Below are positions 7,818 through 16,828 of a DNA stretch of 21,343 nt, one piece after another. Source of the DNA: a virus. The stretch is from positions 1-21,343 of the IMG/VR virus record IMGVR_UViG_3300042305_000185. One strand, given 5' to 3'. The position numbers and the translations under genes were made by a program. The notes under the pieces are model-generated. The model had not been told where the DNA came from. It ran no database searches and saw only the letters and a list, made by a program, of their open reading frames with translations. Positions within the stretch are counted from its first letter, which is position 1. The number at the start of each line of letters is the position of its first letter.

Positions 7818-9137
7818 ATGAATCTCGTAAAAGCAGCAGATGATTTAAAGAACCTTTCTGACCAGCAGCTAATGATGGCTGGTCAGAATCCTGTGGTAGT
7901 GCCTCCTTATCTGGTGCTTGCAGAGATGAAGCGCAGAGAACAGTTGAGGGCTGAGTACGCTAAATCTGCACAGGCGCAGCAGCAGCCTACGGTAATGCAG
8001 CAGGTTACGCAGAATCTAGTGCAGCAACCGCAACAGCAGCAGCCTCAGCAACAGCAGCAGCCTCCTCAGGCACAGGGGATTATGCAGGCTGCGCCTCCTC
8101 AGGTAGCTGCGATGGCAGGAGGAGGACACGTTGCTAGGTATGCAAACCAAGGCAGGGTGACTACTCCTTCTCTTATTCAGCAGTATCAAAATGAAGCGGC
8201 TAGATCTATGCAAGAGTTGCAGAATTTATCCAACGCTCCTGTTCGGATGGCAGACACTTCGATGCTGGGCATGGACCCTAACCAGATCAAGGGTCAATTT
8301 GCGCCCAAGCCTTTCGAGGATTACCTTTCTCAGTTAAGCCAATTGCAAGGAGAAACTAATTACGGATCTGCTGAGAACCTTGTGCGCCAGCAGATGCAAC
8401 AGGCTCAGGCTCGTCGTCCCAGGATTGGGGATGCCCTGATTGCTGCGGGTGCTGCTATGGCATCCAACAGGGATAATCGAGTAGGGCTGGCTAATCTCTT
8501 GGCGCAAGCTATCGGGGTTGGATCGCAGACCTACGATACGGCTAAACGAGAGCAGCAGAAAGAATTGAATGCCGCGATGATGGCGCAGGTAGCTCTCGAT
8601 AAGATGAAGCAGGAAGAGAGGCAGCGCAGAGGCGCTGCTGCAATGCAGCTTGCCCAGTTCGACCAGAACAAGCTGCTCGAGGCTTACAAGATTGCTCAAC
8701 AGAATCAACGAACTCTTATAGAAGAACGGAACAAGGCACTCAGGGAACAAGACAAGAGAATCATAGACGCACAAATTGAAAAGAATAAATCCAATCTGGA
8801 TATATTAAAAACAACCCTTGGGTATAAACAGCATCTAGACACGCTTGCATCTAATGAAGCTACAGCCAGAATCAGAGCGTCTTCCGGAGAAGGTGGGCAA
8901 ACTAAACTTGGGCTTTCTGGATTGCAAGATCAGCAAAACTTAATTTTGAAAGAATTAGAAGCAACTCAGAAGCAAATGGAGCTGGTTCGTCCTGGGACTC
9001 CAGAGGCAGATGCTTTAGGAAAGAAGTATCTAAGACTGGAGCAGGATATTCAAATGCTTCGAGGTGTTGCTATTCCAGCCGTGCTTCAGCAATTAAACAT
9101 TCCTGTAATCCCTAGAATAACCAGCACAAAGAAATAG
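7818..9137 (+). CDS. Gln-rich coiled-coil virion protein
   Basis: The 439-residue protein has ATG preceded by AGGTAG. The N-terminal 50 residues are helical (LKNLSDQQLMMAGQNPVVVP, then LVLAEMKRREQLRAEYAKSA). Residues about 52-92 are almost pure Gln/Pro/Ala, encoded by CAG/CAA runs. A MAGGG motif follows at residue 99 (MAGGGHVARYANQG). The middle holds RRPRIGDALIAAGAAMAS, then LANLLAQAIGVGSQTYDTAK, a conserved helical block I recall from aquatic phage structural proteins. The last 200 residues are a long charged coiled coil (KREQQKELNAAMMAQVALDK and onward). It has no catalytic motif. Placed between two giant structural proteins, it is probably part of the ejected internal complex, comparable in position to podovirus internal virion proteins. 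No named family is assigned. Confidence 0.7.
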   Translation: MNLVKAADDLKNLSDQQLMMAGQNPVVVPPYLVLAEMKRREQLRAEYAKSAQAQQQPTVMQQVTQNLVQQPQQQQPQQQQQPPQAQGIMQAAPPQVAAMAGGGHVARYANQGRVTTPSLIQQYQNEAARSMQELQNLSNAPVRMADTSMLGMDPNQIKGQFAPKPFEDYLSQLSQLQGETNYGSAENLVRQQMQQAQARRPRIGDALIAAGAAMASNRDNRVGLANLLAQAIGVGSQTYDTAKREQQKELNAAMMAQVALDKMKQEERQRRGAAAMQLAQFDQNKLLEAYKIAQQNQRTLIEERNKALREQDKRIIDAQIEKNKSNLDILKTTLGYKQHLDTLASNEATARIRASSGEGGQTKLGLSGLQDQQNLILKELEATQKQMELVRPGTPEADALGKKYLRLEQDIQMLRGVAIPAVLQQLNIPVIPRITSTKK

Positions 9138-9162
9138 ATTATTATATTCATCAGGTGACAGC

Positions 9163-12100
9163 ATGGCCGTAAAGCAAGTATATGTTCAGGGCTTCGGCCT
9201 TGTTGAAGTTCCTTCTGAATTGCAGGGAGATGATCTGATTCGGTATGCGAATGCAGAAGCCGATAGGCTTTCTGCTGCTACTGCCGCTGTCCCTGAACGT
9301 CCTAAACCTCAACAAGCAAAACCTTCTCCCGGTATTCTTTCCCAAGCTGGTGCCTTTCTAGGCAGCATCCCTGAAGGCATCGCGCAAGGCGTTGGCAGTA
9401 CCGTATCAGGCATTGGCGCTCTCACTACGATTGACGCTTTAAAGCAGGCAGGTCAAGGCATCTCTCAGTTCGGGGAGGACATATCCAAAGAACTGCTTGA
9501 CGAAGAACAGCGCCAAAGCCTGGGGGGTGCTGGAGGTCGTCTTGTCGGTAATCTTGCTACCTACCTCACCCCAGGCGTATTTGCTAAGGTTGCAGGGCTT
9601 GGTGGTCGTGCTGCTCTTGGCATTGGTTCTGCTGTATCGGGATTAAGCGGAGCGGGGGAGCAGTCTCAACGGATTGCACAAGCGAGAGAAGCAGGCAAGC
9701 AGATCTCCGAAGCGGAAGAGGCAGGTCTGTCTGCTTTGGCTGGTGCAGGTTCTGCTGCTCTGGAAGCCCTTCCCTTAGGGAAGATGCTTGGATCTCCTGT
9801 CGCGCAGAAGCTACCTCTCGTTGGGCGCTTGTTTAGAGAGGCAGGAGAACTGGCTCCTGATGTTGTTAAGGGCATCGAGAAAAGATTTGCAGGAGAAGCG
9901 CCAGAAGTAGCCGCTGTGAAGATAGCAGAGGAGTTGGCGCGTCAGAAAGACAGTCTTATTGCCAACCTTGGGACGGGTGCCAGGGTAAAGTCTGCGCTCC
10001 AGGCTGGAGCCTTAGAGTCTCCGGTAGAAGGGTTGCAGAATACTCTTCAGAATGTAATCACCAAGTACGCATACGATCCTGAGCAGCAGATTACTGAAGG
10101 GCTGAAAGAGTCTTTGATTGCCGGAGGGTTGGGTGGTACTGCAATTCAGGGCGGGATAGAGATCTTCCAGGCCAAGCAGGCTAAGTCTGCGAATGAAAGG
10201 GCAATGGCAAGAGCGAATCGAGAACTATCGGCTCCTCCTACCGCGCCAGAGACTGCGGCACAGACTACGGTATTCATTGATCCTGTCACAGGAAAGCAGC
10301 GTGTTGTAGACAGGGAGACGCCGAAAGAGAAAGGCGTAAGGAAGATTGAAGAGTCTATTTCCAAAGCAGGAGAAGTTCCTGAGGGCATAAGAGGATTACT
10401 CCCTCCCGGTGGGCCTGTCCGTCAGTTGGATACAGAGGTAGGGAGTATCACCGTCCCATCGGACGCCACTCCTGAACAAATCAATCAAATCATTGAAGAC
10501 ATAAAGCAAGGTCGTAGGGAAAGAGAAGAGGCTGGGGCTGCTGCTACTCGGGATTACATACAGAGACAGCAGGCAGAAAGGGAAGCGACATTCCAGAAGC
10601 AGCTACCTCCTGGTGGAGAATACACGCAGGTTGTGGCTCCTTCCAGTGGTTTCCCCGTGGCTGCAATCAATTACGAGAAAGTCGAGGCTCCTTCCGGGAG
10701 AATGATTACTCTCCCTGCTGGAGCTACGCAGCAGGATATTGACTTTGCTGATAAGCAACTCCAAGAACTAGAAGAACAAACTCAAAGATCCAACGAGGCT
10801 TCTCGTCTTTTTTACGAAAAAGGCTTGGAGATTAAAGCTAAGAAGGATCTGAAAGACGCTACTAAGTTTGTCAATCAAAACCCTGAGGTAGCAGATACTG
10901 TCTTCTCTCAGATGGGTATTGAGTCTTTGGCTGACGTAGAAGCTAAAGACATCCCTACGTTTGTCGATCTCATGCTGGAGGAGACGTACAAGCGCCAAGA
11001 GAAACTGACTGCGGCCAACAAGAACATTCAGGATAACTACCCAATAGCTTCTTATCTGGCTCGGGAGGAGCTAAATAAATCTCTCGGCAAGCTGAACGAT
11101 AACCAGAAACTTGAACTGTCTGCTCTCGTCGATACTCAGGTTCAACTGAACCAGAAAGAATATCAAGACGCTGTAGAGGAAGCTGAGATCCGTACCGCAA
11201 TGGGGGTAGAGGGATCTAGCGTTGAGCCTGTAGGCGTAAGGCAGAAACGTGCAGCGCAGGCAATCTACGGGAAGCCTCTTGAGAAACTCAGCACTCCTAG
11301 CTTCTTTCCTTCGGCTACTCCCTCTGTCTCAGAACTGGAGACTGTAGGCAAGTTAGTTGATGAAGGAGACATTAGAAGCCTCCAGATAACTCCAGAAGAA
11401 ATGCTGGAGCGCAAGCAGTTTGAAGGGATGCCCTTCACTACAGCTAAATACAGACAAGTATTGGATGTGTTGCAGGCTAACCCTGACACTCCTGTTACCA
11501 CGAATTATATTAAAGAGACGTTTGATCTCCCTGCCCCTGCTGCTAATAGCATGATGGCGTTGTTGCGGAAGCGTGGAGATCTTAAAGAAGTAGAGGGCAA
11601 AGGAGCGCCAAAGTATTTTGTTGAGCCTAAGGCTGAAGGCCCTCTGTATGAAATGGTTGAACCCACTCCTCAGCCTCAGCCTACTGGGGAACAGTTGTTC
11701 AACATTGCACAAACTACGACAACGCAACCTGAGTTCGATGAGAAGATTGCAGCGCAGTATGCGCCGGATCTTGTTGCGGCGCTGAAGAAGCGCAAGGCTG
11801 AGGATCTATTTCTTCTCGGCATTTCTAATGCGTTGCTTGATGCGAAGGGGAATGTTCAGCCAGCAAATGGTCAATACCTGAATCGAGTTATCTATCTTGC
11901 ATACTCCCCTGAAGGCAAGGTTCGCACTAAAGAGGACATGATAAAGACCCTTGACCATGAAATTATTCATGGCATGAAGGCATTGAATCTGTTTTCCGAT
12001 GCTGAATGGAAGATGCTGACTACCCGATTCAAGATCTCGTACTTGGGAGAAGAGAGAGAGAAGGCTTATCGGAATCGTTACGCTAGCCGAAAAGACTTGA

Positions 12101-15100
12101 ATAGCTTGTTGCAGGAAGAAGCAATTGCTAAAGCTGCTGCTGATTTCTCTAACGTAGATCCTAAACGGTTGGACCCTGTAGCGAAGAGCCTCGTCAAAAA
12201 AGTCGAAGCATTTCTTGGGTTTGGTCGCACTGCTGCACAGATGGGGTATGCCTCGGCTGAGGATGTGCTGGCTGCTGTCAAGTCTGGAGAGATTGGAGGC
12301 AGGCGCTTTACCCCTTTCTACGAGCAGACGATTACCGGGAAAGAGATCTCTGCGCCAAGAGAGATAAAGATTCCAGCGGCGGGGAAGGTTGCTGAGTTTG
12401 TTCGCCCTGCACCTGAGCCAGTAGCTACCGAAAAACTTAAAGCTGCTAAAGGTAAAACTAAACAGCAGAAAAACAAATCAACCGAAAAGAAAGACGAAGC
12501 CGTAGAAGAGGCTTTGTACGCATTTCTTGGGGAGAATGCTTACGAGGCAGACCCAATAAAATCAGCAACGATGGCATATCGGAAGGCTGCTGCTTCGCAA
12601 ATGGAAGCCGAAGGCAAGACCCCTGAGCAAATTAGACTCGCGACTGGCTGGTTCAAAGGCCCATACGACAAGAAGCTGAGGTTTGAGATTGAAGACAAGT
12701 CAGCAAGACTGACCGATGATTTTCTCAAAATGCCCTCGCGCTCACAAGGCGAAACAGATCCCTATTCAGCTTTTGGAAGTATTACTCTCGCAGAGGCATT
12801 AGATCATCCTGAATTGTTTGATGCTTACCCAGAGCTGATGAACATCAAGGTTTTCAAGCTAAATGATATTGACGCAATGGGTTTTTTTGTTCCTGATGCA
12901 AGTGCTATCGTTATTAACCCAAGCCAGTCTGCTGCACAGCAGAGATCAACTCTCATGCACGAAGTGCAGCATTGGATTCAGGACAAAGAGGGGTTTGCAA
13001 GTGGTGGCAACAATGAAGTAGCTGTTGAGTTTGCCCCCGACAGGCTAATCAAACTTACCGCAACCTCAATGCAGAGAAGGCTTAATGAGGATATACGCAG
13101 TTTGGAAGATCGTGTTGATTTCTTAACGCCAGTCCAGACTATGCTTCTTTCATTCAAGAAAGAAATATCTGATGTCTCTAATAGCTACGATTCTTCTTTG
13201 GGAGTCTCGTCATCAGATGCTGCATTAAATCCTCTCTTGCCATATGCAAAAGGCGTTCTTGATTTATACGGTTACAAGGCGGGTAACCGCGAATATCAGC
13301 GTTTCTTGGCAGAGCAAGTTTTGGGTGCATTCAAAAAAATTGATAGTGGAGATCCTTTTTCTGCGGGACCATCTGACACTTACGATGACAGAGTAAAGAA
13401 ATACATATCATCTAGGCGATATGATTTGGAAAACGAAATCGCAACGGCATCAGACCAGAGAAGTATTCTTCGTGGGTCCAACATCCAAGATATAAAAAGA
13501 GTATTGAAGAAAAGCCCGGAGTCTTGGCATTTGTACAATAGGCTTGCCGGGGAAATTGAGTCTAGAGATGTAGAATCTAGAATCAACTTTTCTCCGGTAA
13601 GAAGGAAAGAAATTACTCCTTTTTCATCTTCATTACTTAAACCTGAGTTTGCTATTACCTATAGTGGTAAAGGCTCTCCTTCTTCGTCTAAAGATATTAT
13701 GTATTCTTTAGCAGAGGATGAGGATTCTGCCTCAAGTTCTTCTTCTGTTACTCCTGATGGGTTGGTCCGGGCTTTCTCTCCTCGCTCTAAAGAGAACTTG
13801 GTAGACAAGATCTACAACTTCTTCTCGATTGATCGTCGTTCCTCTTTCCGGCAGAAGTTCTTGGATCGGTATGATCCTGTAAAGGAATGGGCAATTAAAG
13901 CATACGAGCAAACGGGTGACAGGAAGTACCTTGCTGCTGCATCCGGTGCTTATCAGGCCCTCCTGTTCTCCGATAAGGCGCAAGACATTGCGATGGCAGG
14001 TTTGGAGTTTGGCGGCTTCTCTTATGACGGAAGTATCTTTCGTGCTGTAGAGAATGAAAAGAACTCTCCGATCAAACTCTTTGGAGAGTTGGCTGCTATG
14101 CCTGCATCTCAATCTGGGTTTGCTAACAAGCTGGAAGAGTTCTTTGAGGCAGCATATGCTCGGCGCTACCTGGATCTTGCGGAAGGACAAAACAGAGATC
14201 CTGGTGGCGTAGTTAAGATTGAGGATGTCAGACGCACATGGGATGCTTTTAAGGACGATAAAGTCATCGACGATGCAATGAAACGCTTCAAGGCATTCAA
14301 CGATAACTTGATTGATGTCTTAAGGAAGAGTGGTTTCATTGACAAAAAAATGGCAGAGTCGTGGAAGCAATCCTACTACATTCCTTTCTATCGTTTGCCT
14401 ACTGTCAAGACTCAGGATGGAGACGTTGAAACGGGAGAGGTAGACGCGCCGAAGGTTGGGACAAAGGCGACAAACCTAGCTGCTGCAAAGTCATTGTCTG
14501 GGCGCAACCTCCGTGTCAACGATGCCATGGAGAACATCATCTACAACACCTACTTCATGATCGGCACTGCTATGAAGAACGTAGCAGGTGAACGAATCGT
14601 AAGGGATGGCATTACAACTGGGTATATAAAAGAACTACCTATCGACGAGAAGACTAAACGTCGCGCCAAGGAAGATCCTGGGTCGAATGTCATCAGCATT
14701 CGAGAGAACGGTGTCAAGAAGTTCTATCAGGTTGATGATCCGCTGGTGTACGATGCCGTTGCAAAGTCTACTATCCCGGTGCAGGATGCGCTGAAGATGA
14801 TGGGATCGTTTACTACAGCACTTCGGCGCGGGGTTACTACGACTCCTTCGTTTATTCTAAAAAATCCAATTCGAGATACTTTACAGGTATGGATGCAGGG
14901 CGGCTTTGGATCTGACCTTACGCCTCCTGTTGGCGAATACGTTAAAGGCATTACTTCTGTGTTGCAAAACTCTCCTGAATACCGTTCGCTGCAAGGTGCT
15001 GGTATTGCTGGGTCTGGCATTCGAACTCAAAACATTGCATCTGCTGCAAAATCAATTCGAGAAAAGATTGGAGTTGAGCAGAGAGCTTTCTATAAAAAGT

Positions 15101-16377
15101 TCTACGACATACTTGAGAATGCAGCAGATAAGTCTGAAGGGATCAGTCGTGTTCAGGCATACAAAAATGCATTAGAAAAGACTGGAGATGAAGCGGAGGC
15201 TTTGTTCGCCGCGATGGAGACTATTAACTTCTCTCGGCGTGGCACATCTCGTGGCGCGCAGGTAGCGATTGCTTTGCTGCCATTCTTTAATGCTCGGCTC
15301 CAGGGTTTAGATGTTGCTTATCGCACCCTGAAGGGCGACAAGATGATCCCTACTGAACTGACAGGAAGTTCAAAGAAAGCGGTCTATACCCGAATGGCTT
15401 ACGTCTCTGCTCTTTCGGGGGTTTATGCTGTTTTAATCTCAGGCACTAAGGCTTGGCTGAATGCAACAGATGAAGAGCGAGATAGTAATATCTTTGTTCC
15501 TATAGACTGGATTCCTGGAATAAAAGAGGGGACTGCCTTAAAGTTTCCCATCCCTCAGGAGCTTGGCCTTGTTACTAAGATGTTCCCTGAGAGATTGGTT
15601 TCCTACTATAGGGGCCTGGATGATGGCCCAGAATTAGTAGATGCAATGGCTCGTGGATTGCTTGCTACGTTAAGCATGAACCCTATCCCTCAAATTTTTC
15701 GTCCGTACTTTGAGCATACTGCCAACTTTGATATGTACACTCAGAAGCCTATCGAGAACGCTTATCTTCAACGGCTTCTTCCTGAAGAGCGTTACACCGA
15801 ATACACTTCTGAGGTTTACAAGATGGCAGGTCAAGCTATGGGTGTATCCCCAGTAAAGCTGGATCATTTGATTCGTGGTTATACGGGATCTCTTGGCGCT
15901 ATGACCGCTGATATTATCGGCATGATTCTCGAAGAAGGCAAAGCTGCTCCTAAGCCTGAGCGTATTCGCTTTAGCGAACCGTACCTTCTTCCTGGGATCG
16001 GTCAGCTATTCCGCAGTGCTAATGGACGCAAGGCTGTCGAGGATCTGTACGAGCTGGATGAGGCTGCGAATATGGCAGTAGCCACTCTGAGAGCAGTATC
16101 CAGAGGGCAGAGGGAGATGTCTCCTGAGCGCCAGGATGAGCTTCGCTCTATGCTGTACATCGACAAGGCTATTCAGCCTACCCTGAAACGGGTTCAAGCA
16201 TTGAACCGCATGAAGCGTACTGTTCTTGCGGCTGAAGATATGTCTCCAGAACAGAAACGAGACGAACTCAACTCTATTCAAGAAGAGATCGTCTCGCTTT
16301 CTTCTGAGATCAAAGATCTCAAATCAGAGTTGCCGCTTCGTTTTCGAGTTGGTCTATCAAAACTTCTCGGGTTTTAA
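9163..16377 (+). CDS. Giant polyvalent internal virion protein (LPD23/LPD38-like)
   Basis: The 2404-residue protein follows an AGGTGA site before ATG. Visible parts: an N-terminal VQGFGLVEVP module (residues 5-36), with looser copies near 426 and 512; Ala/Gly-rich hydrophobic segments at about 125-200; a winged-helix-like region at about 757-822; and a first HExxH, H932-E-I-I-H936. An LPD23-like block at about 1115-1500 includes TGWFKGPYDKKLRFEIED, a second HExxH (H1266-E-V-Q-H1270 in LMHEVQHWIQDKEGF) and YNRLAGEIESRDVESR. A block of unknown function (1535-1680) precedes an LPD38-like region (about 1690-1960, with LRRGVTTTPSFILKNPIRDT). A possible membrane span is at 2080-2098 and a coiled coil ends the protein. 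Such polyvalent proteins are injected with phage DNA. The HExxH motifs suggest zinc peptidase activity, but the third ligands are unassigned. Domain names are from memory. Confidence 0.8.
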   Translation: MAVKQVYVQGFGLVEVPSELQGDDLIRYANAEADRLSAATAAVPERPKPQQAKPSPGILSQAGAFLGSIPEGIAQGVGSTVSGIGALTTIDALKQAGQGISQFGEDISKELLDEEQRQSLGGAGGRLVGNLATYLTPGVFAKVAGLGGRAALGIGSAVSGLSGAGEQSQRIAQAREAGKQISEAEEAGLSALAGAGSAALEALPLGKMLGSPVAQKLPLVGRLFREAGELAPDVVKGIEKRFAGEAPEVAAVKIAEELARQKDSLIANLGTGARVKSALQAGALESPVEGLQNTLQNVITKYAYDPEQQITEGLKESLIAGGLGGTAIQGGIEIFQAKQAKSANERAMARANRELSAPPTAPETAAQTTVFIDPVTGKQRVVDRETPKEKGVRKIEESISKAGEVPEGIRGLLPPGGPVRQLDTEVGSITVPSDATPEQINQIIEDIKQGRREREEAGAAATRDYIQRQQAEREATFQKQLPPGGEYTQVVAPSSGFPVAAINYEKVEAPSGRMITLPAGATQQDIDFADKQLQELEEQTQRSNEASRLFYEKGLEIKAKKDLKDATKFVNQNPEVADTVFSQMGIESLADVEAKDIPTFVDLMLEETYKRQEKLTAANKNIQDNYPIASYLAREELNKSLGKLNDNQKLELSALVDTQVQLNQKEYQDAVEEAEIRTAMGVEGSSVEPVGVRQKRAAQAIYGKPLEKLSTPSFFPSATPSVSELETVGKLVDEGDIRSLQITPEEMLERKQFEGMPFTTAKYRQVLDVLQANPDTPVTTNYIKETFDLPAPAANSMMALLRKRGDLKEVEGKGAPKYFVEPKAEGPLYEMVEPTPQPQPTGEQLFNIAQTTTTQPEFDEKIAAQYAPDLVAALKKRKAEDLFLLGISNALLDAKGNVQPANGQYLNRVIYLAYSPEGKVRTKEDMIKTLDHEIIHGMKALNLFSDAEWKMLTTRFKISYLGEEREKAYRNRYASRKDLNSLLQEEAIAKAAADFSNVDPKRLDPVAKSLVKKVEAFLGFGRTAAQMGYASAEDVLAAVKSGEIGGRRFTPFYEQTITGKEISAPREIKIPAAGKVAEFVRPAPEPVATEKLKAAKGKTKQQKNKSTEKKDEAVEEALYAFLGENAYEADPIKSATMAYRKAAASQMEAEGKTPEQIRLATGWFKGPYDKKLRFEIEDKSARLTDDFLKMPSRSQGETDPYSAFGSITLAEALDHPELFDAYPELMNIKVFKLNDIDAMGFFVPDASAIVINPSQSAAQQRSTLMHEVQHWIQDKEGFASGGNNEVAVEFAPDRLIKLTATSMQRRLNEDIRSLEDRVDFLTPVQTMLLSFKKEISDVSNSYDSSLGVSSSDAALNPLLPYAKGVLDLYGYKAGNREYQRFLAEQVLGAFKKIDSGDPFSAGPSDTYDDRVKKYISSRRYDLENEIATASDQRSILRGSNIQDIKRVLKKSPESWHLYNRLAGEIESRDVESRINFSPVRRKEITPFSSSLLKPEFAITYSGKGSPSSSKDIMYSLAEDEDSASSSSSVTPDGLVRAFSPRSKENLVDKIYNFFSIDRRSSFRQKFLDRYDPVKEWAIKAYEQTGDRKYLAAASGAYQALLFSDKAQDIAMAGLEFGGFSYDGSIFRAVENEKNSPIKLFGELAAMPASQSGFANKLEEFFEAAYARRYLDLAEGQNRDPGGVVKIEDVRRTWDAFKDDKVIDDAMKRFKAFNDNLIDVLRKSGFIDKKMAESWKQSYYIPFYRLPTVKTQDGDVETGEVDAPKVGTKATNLAAAKSLSGRNLRVNDAMENIIYNTYFMIGTAMKNVAGERIVRDGITTGYIKELPIDEKTKRRAKEDPGSNVISIRENGVKKFYQVDDPLVYDAVAKSTIPVQDALKMMGSFTTALRRGVTTTPSFILKNPIRDTLQVWMQGGFGSDLTPPVGEYVKGITSVLQNSPEYRSLQGAGIAGSGIRTQNIASAAKSIREKIGVEQRAFYKKFYDILENAADKSEGISRVQAYKNALEKTGDEAEALFAAMETINFSRRGTSRGAQVAIALLPFFNARLQGLDVAYRTLKGDKMIPTELTGSSKKAVYTRMAYVSALSGVYAVLISGTKAWLNATDEERDSNIFVPIDWIPGIKEGTALKFPIPQELGLVTKMFPERLVSYYRGLDDGPELVDAMARGLLATLSMNPIPQIFRPYFEHTANFDMYTQKPIENAYLQRLLPEERYTEYTSEVYKMAGQAMGVSPVKLDHLIRGYTGSLGAMTADIIGMILEEGKAAPKPERIRFSEPYLLPGIGQLFRSANGRKAVEDLYELDEAANMAVATLRAVSRGQREMSPERQDELRSMLYIDKAIQPTLKRVQALNRMKRTVLAAEDMSPEQKRDELNSIQEEIVSLSSEIKDLKSELPLRFRVGLSKLLGF
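16305..16321. repeat. Perfect 7-bp inverted repeat at the convergent gene ends
   Basis: TGAGATC and GATCTCA are separated by AAA. The right arm ends on the stop codon of the minus-strand gene (16319-16321), and the element lies inside the plus-strand 2404-residue gene. It sits where the two transcription blocks meet. Neither strand has a T-tract after it, so it is not a classical intrinsic terminator; a weak pause or chance occurrence is equally possible. Confidence 0.4.
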
Positions 16378-16828
16378 GAGGGGTGACCAGGATGACGACC
16401 TTTCTCCGGTCTGTCTTGTTGTGTGTCATCTCGACAGACTTTACGCTAGATCCTGTCATGCAGTCGATTACTCCAGCCCTCCAGAGGATGCGAACGCAAA
16501 CATCTAGGAACGCACTGTAGTCCTGGATGCCGTATGTATCCTCTTTGACGATGGATAGTTTAACTGCCTTTAGGGGGAGGAACTTGAGACTGGTGGAGAT
16601 CGTTGCAGCGATGCGATACATCGCTGCGCTAGCATCTCTCTTCTGTACGATTTCTCCATGCTCCCCTTTAGCCGTCATGCTTTCCGGCATAAAGGGATCG
16701 TTGATTATGATCCTGATCGGTTGTCCTTTGCGGGGGAGGATGCGTTCCTCAGGTTCTTCTGCGATAGCGTCAGGGTTTCCCATCTGCCATCCCACTGGGT
16801 ACTTGTCCCGTTTCTTAGATACTGCCAT
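16319..16828 (-). CDS. Last gene of the leftward block, possibly RusA-like
   Basis: I choose ATG at 16828 (169 residues) because AGGAG lies 7 nt upstream; the frame remains open further upstream without support. The N-terminal 35 residues are charged and polar. From residue 36 an alpha/beta pattern follows: IRIIINDPF, a helix, LKAVKLSIVKEDTYGIQDYS, a helix with LDVCVRILWRAGVID, then VKSVEMTHNKTDRRKVVILV. A strand, then a helix ending in GVID, then a basic segment and a VVILV strand resembles RusA-family Holliday-junction resolvases. The usual DxDN motif is absent; D103, D109 and D122 are the only nearby acids, so the assignment is weak. The gene starts inside the last 124 nt of the endolysin gene and ends 59 nt into the opposite-strand virion gene. 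Confidence 0.55.
   Translation of the reverse strand: MAVSKKRDKYPVGWQMGNPDAIAEEPEERILPRKGQPIRIIINDPFMPESMTAKGEHGEIVQKRDASAAMYRIAATISTSLKFLPLKAVKLSIVKEDTYGIQDYSAFLDVCVRILWRAGVIDCMTGSSVKSVEMTHNKTDRRKVVILVTPLKTREVLIDQLENEAATLI

Noticed and set aside
7970-8095. CAG/CAA-rich stretch as a microsatellite or separate repeat element
   Set aside because: It encodes the Gln/Pro-rich linker of the 439-residue protein in frame and has no regular DNA unit.
16305-16321. Inverted repeat as the main terminator of the convergent blocks
   Set aside because: There is no T-tract on either strand and only a 3-nt loop, so it is kept only as a repeat.
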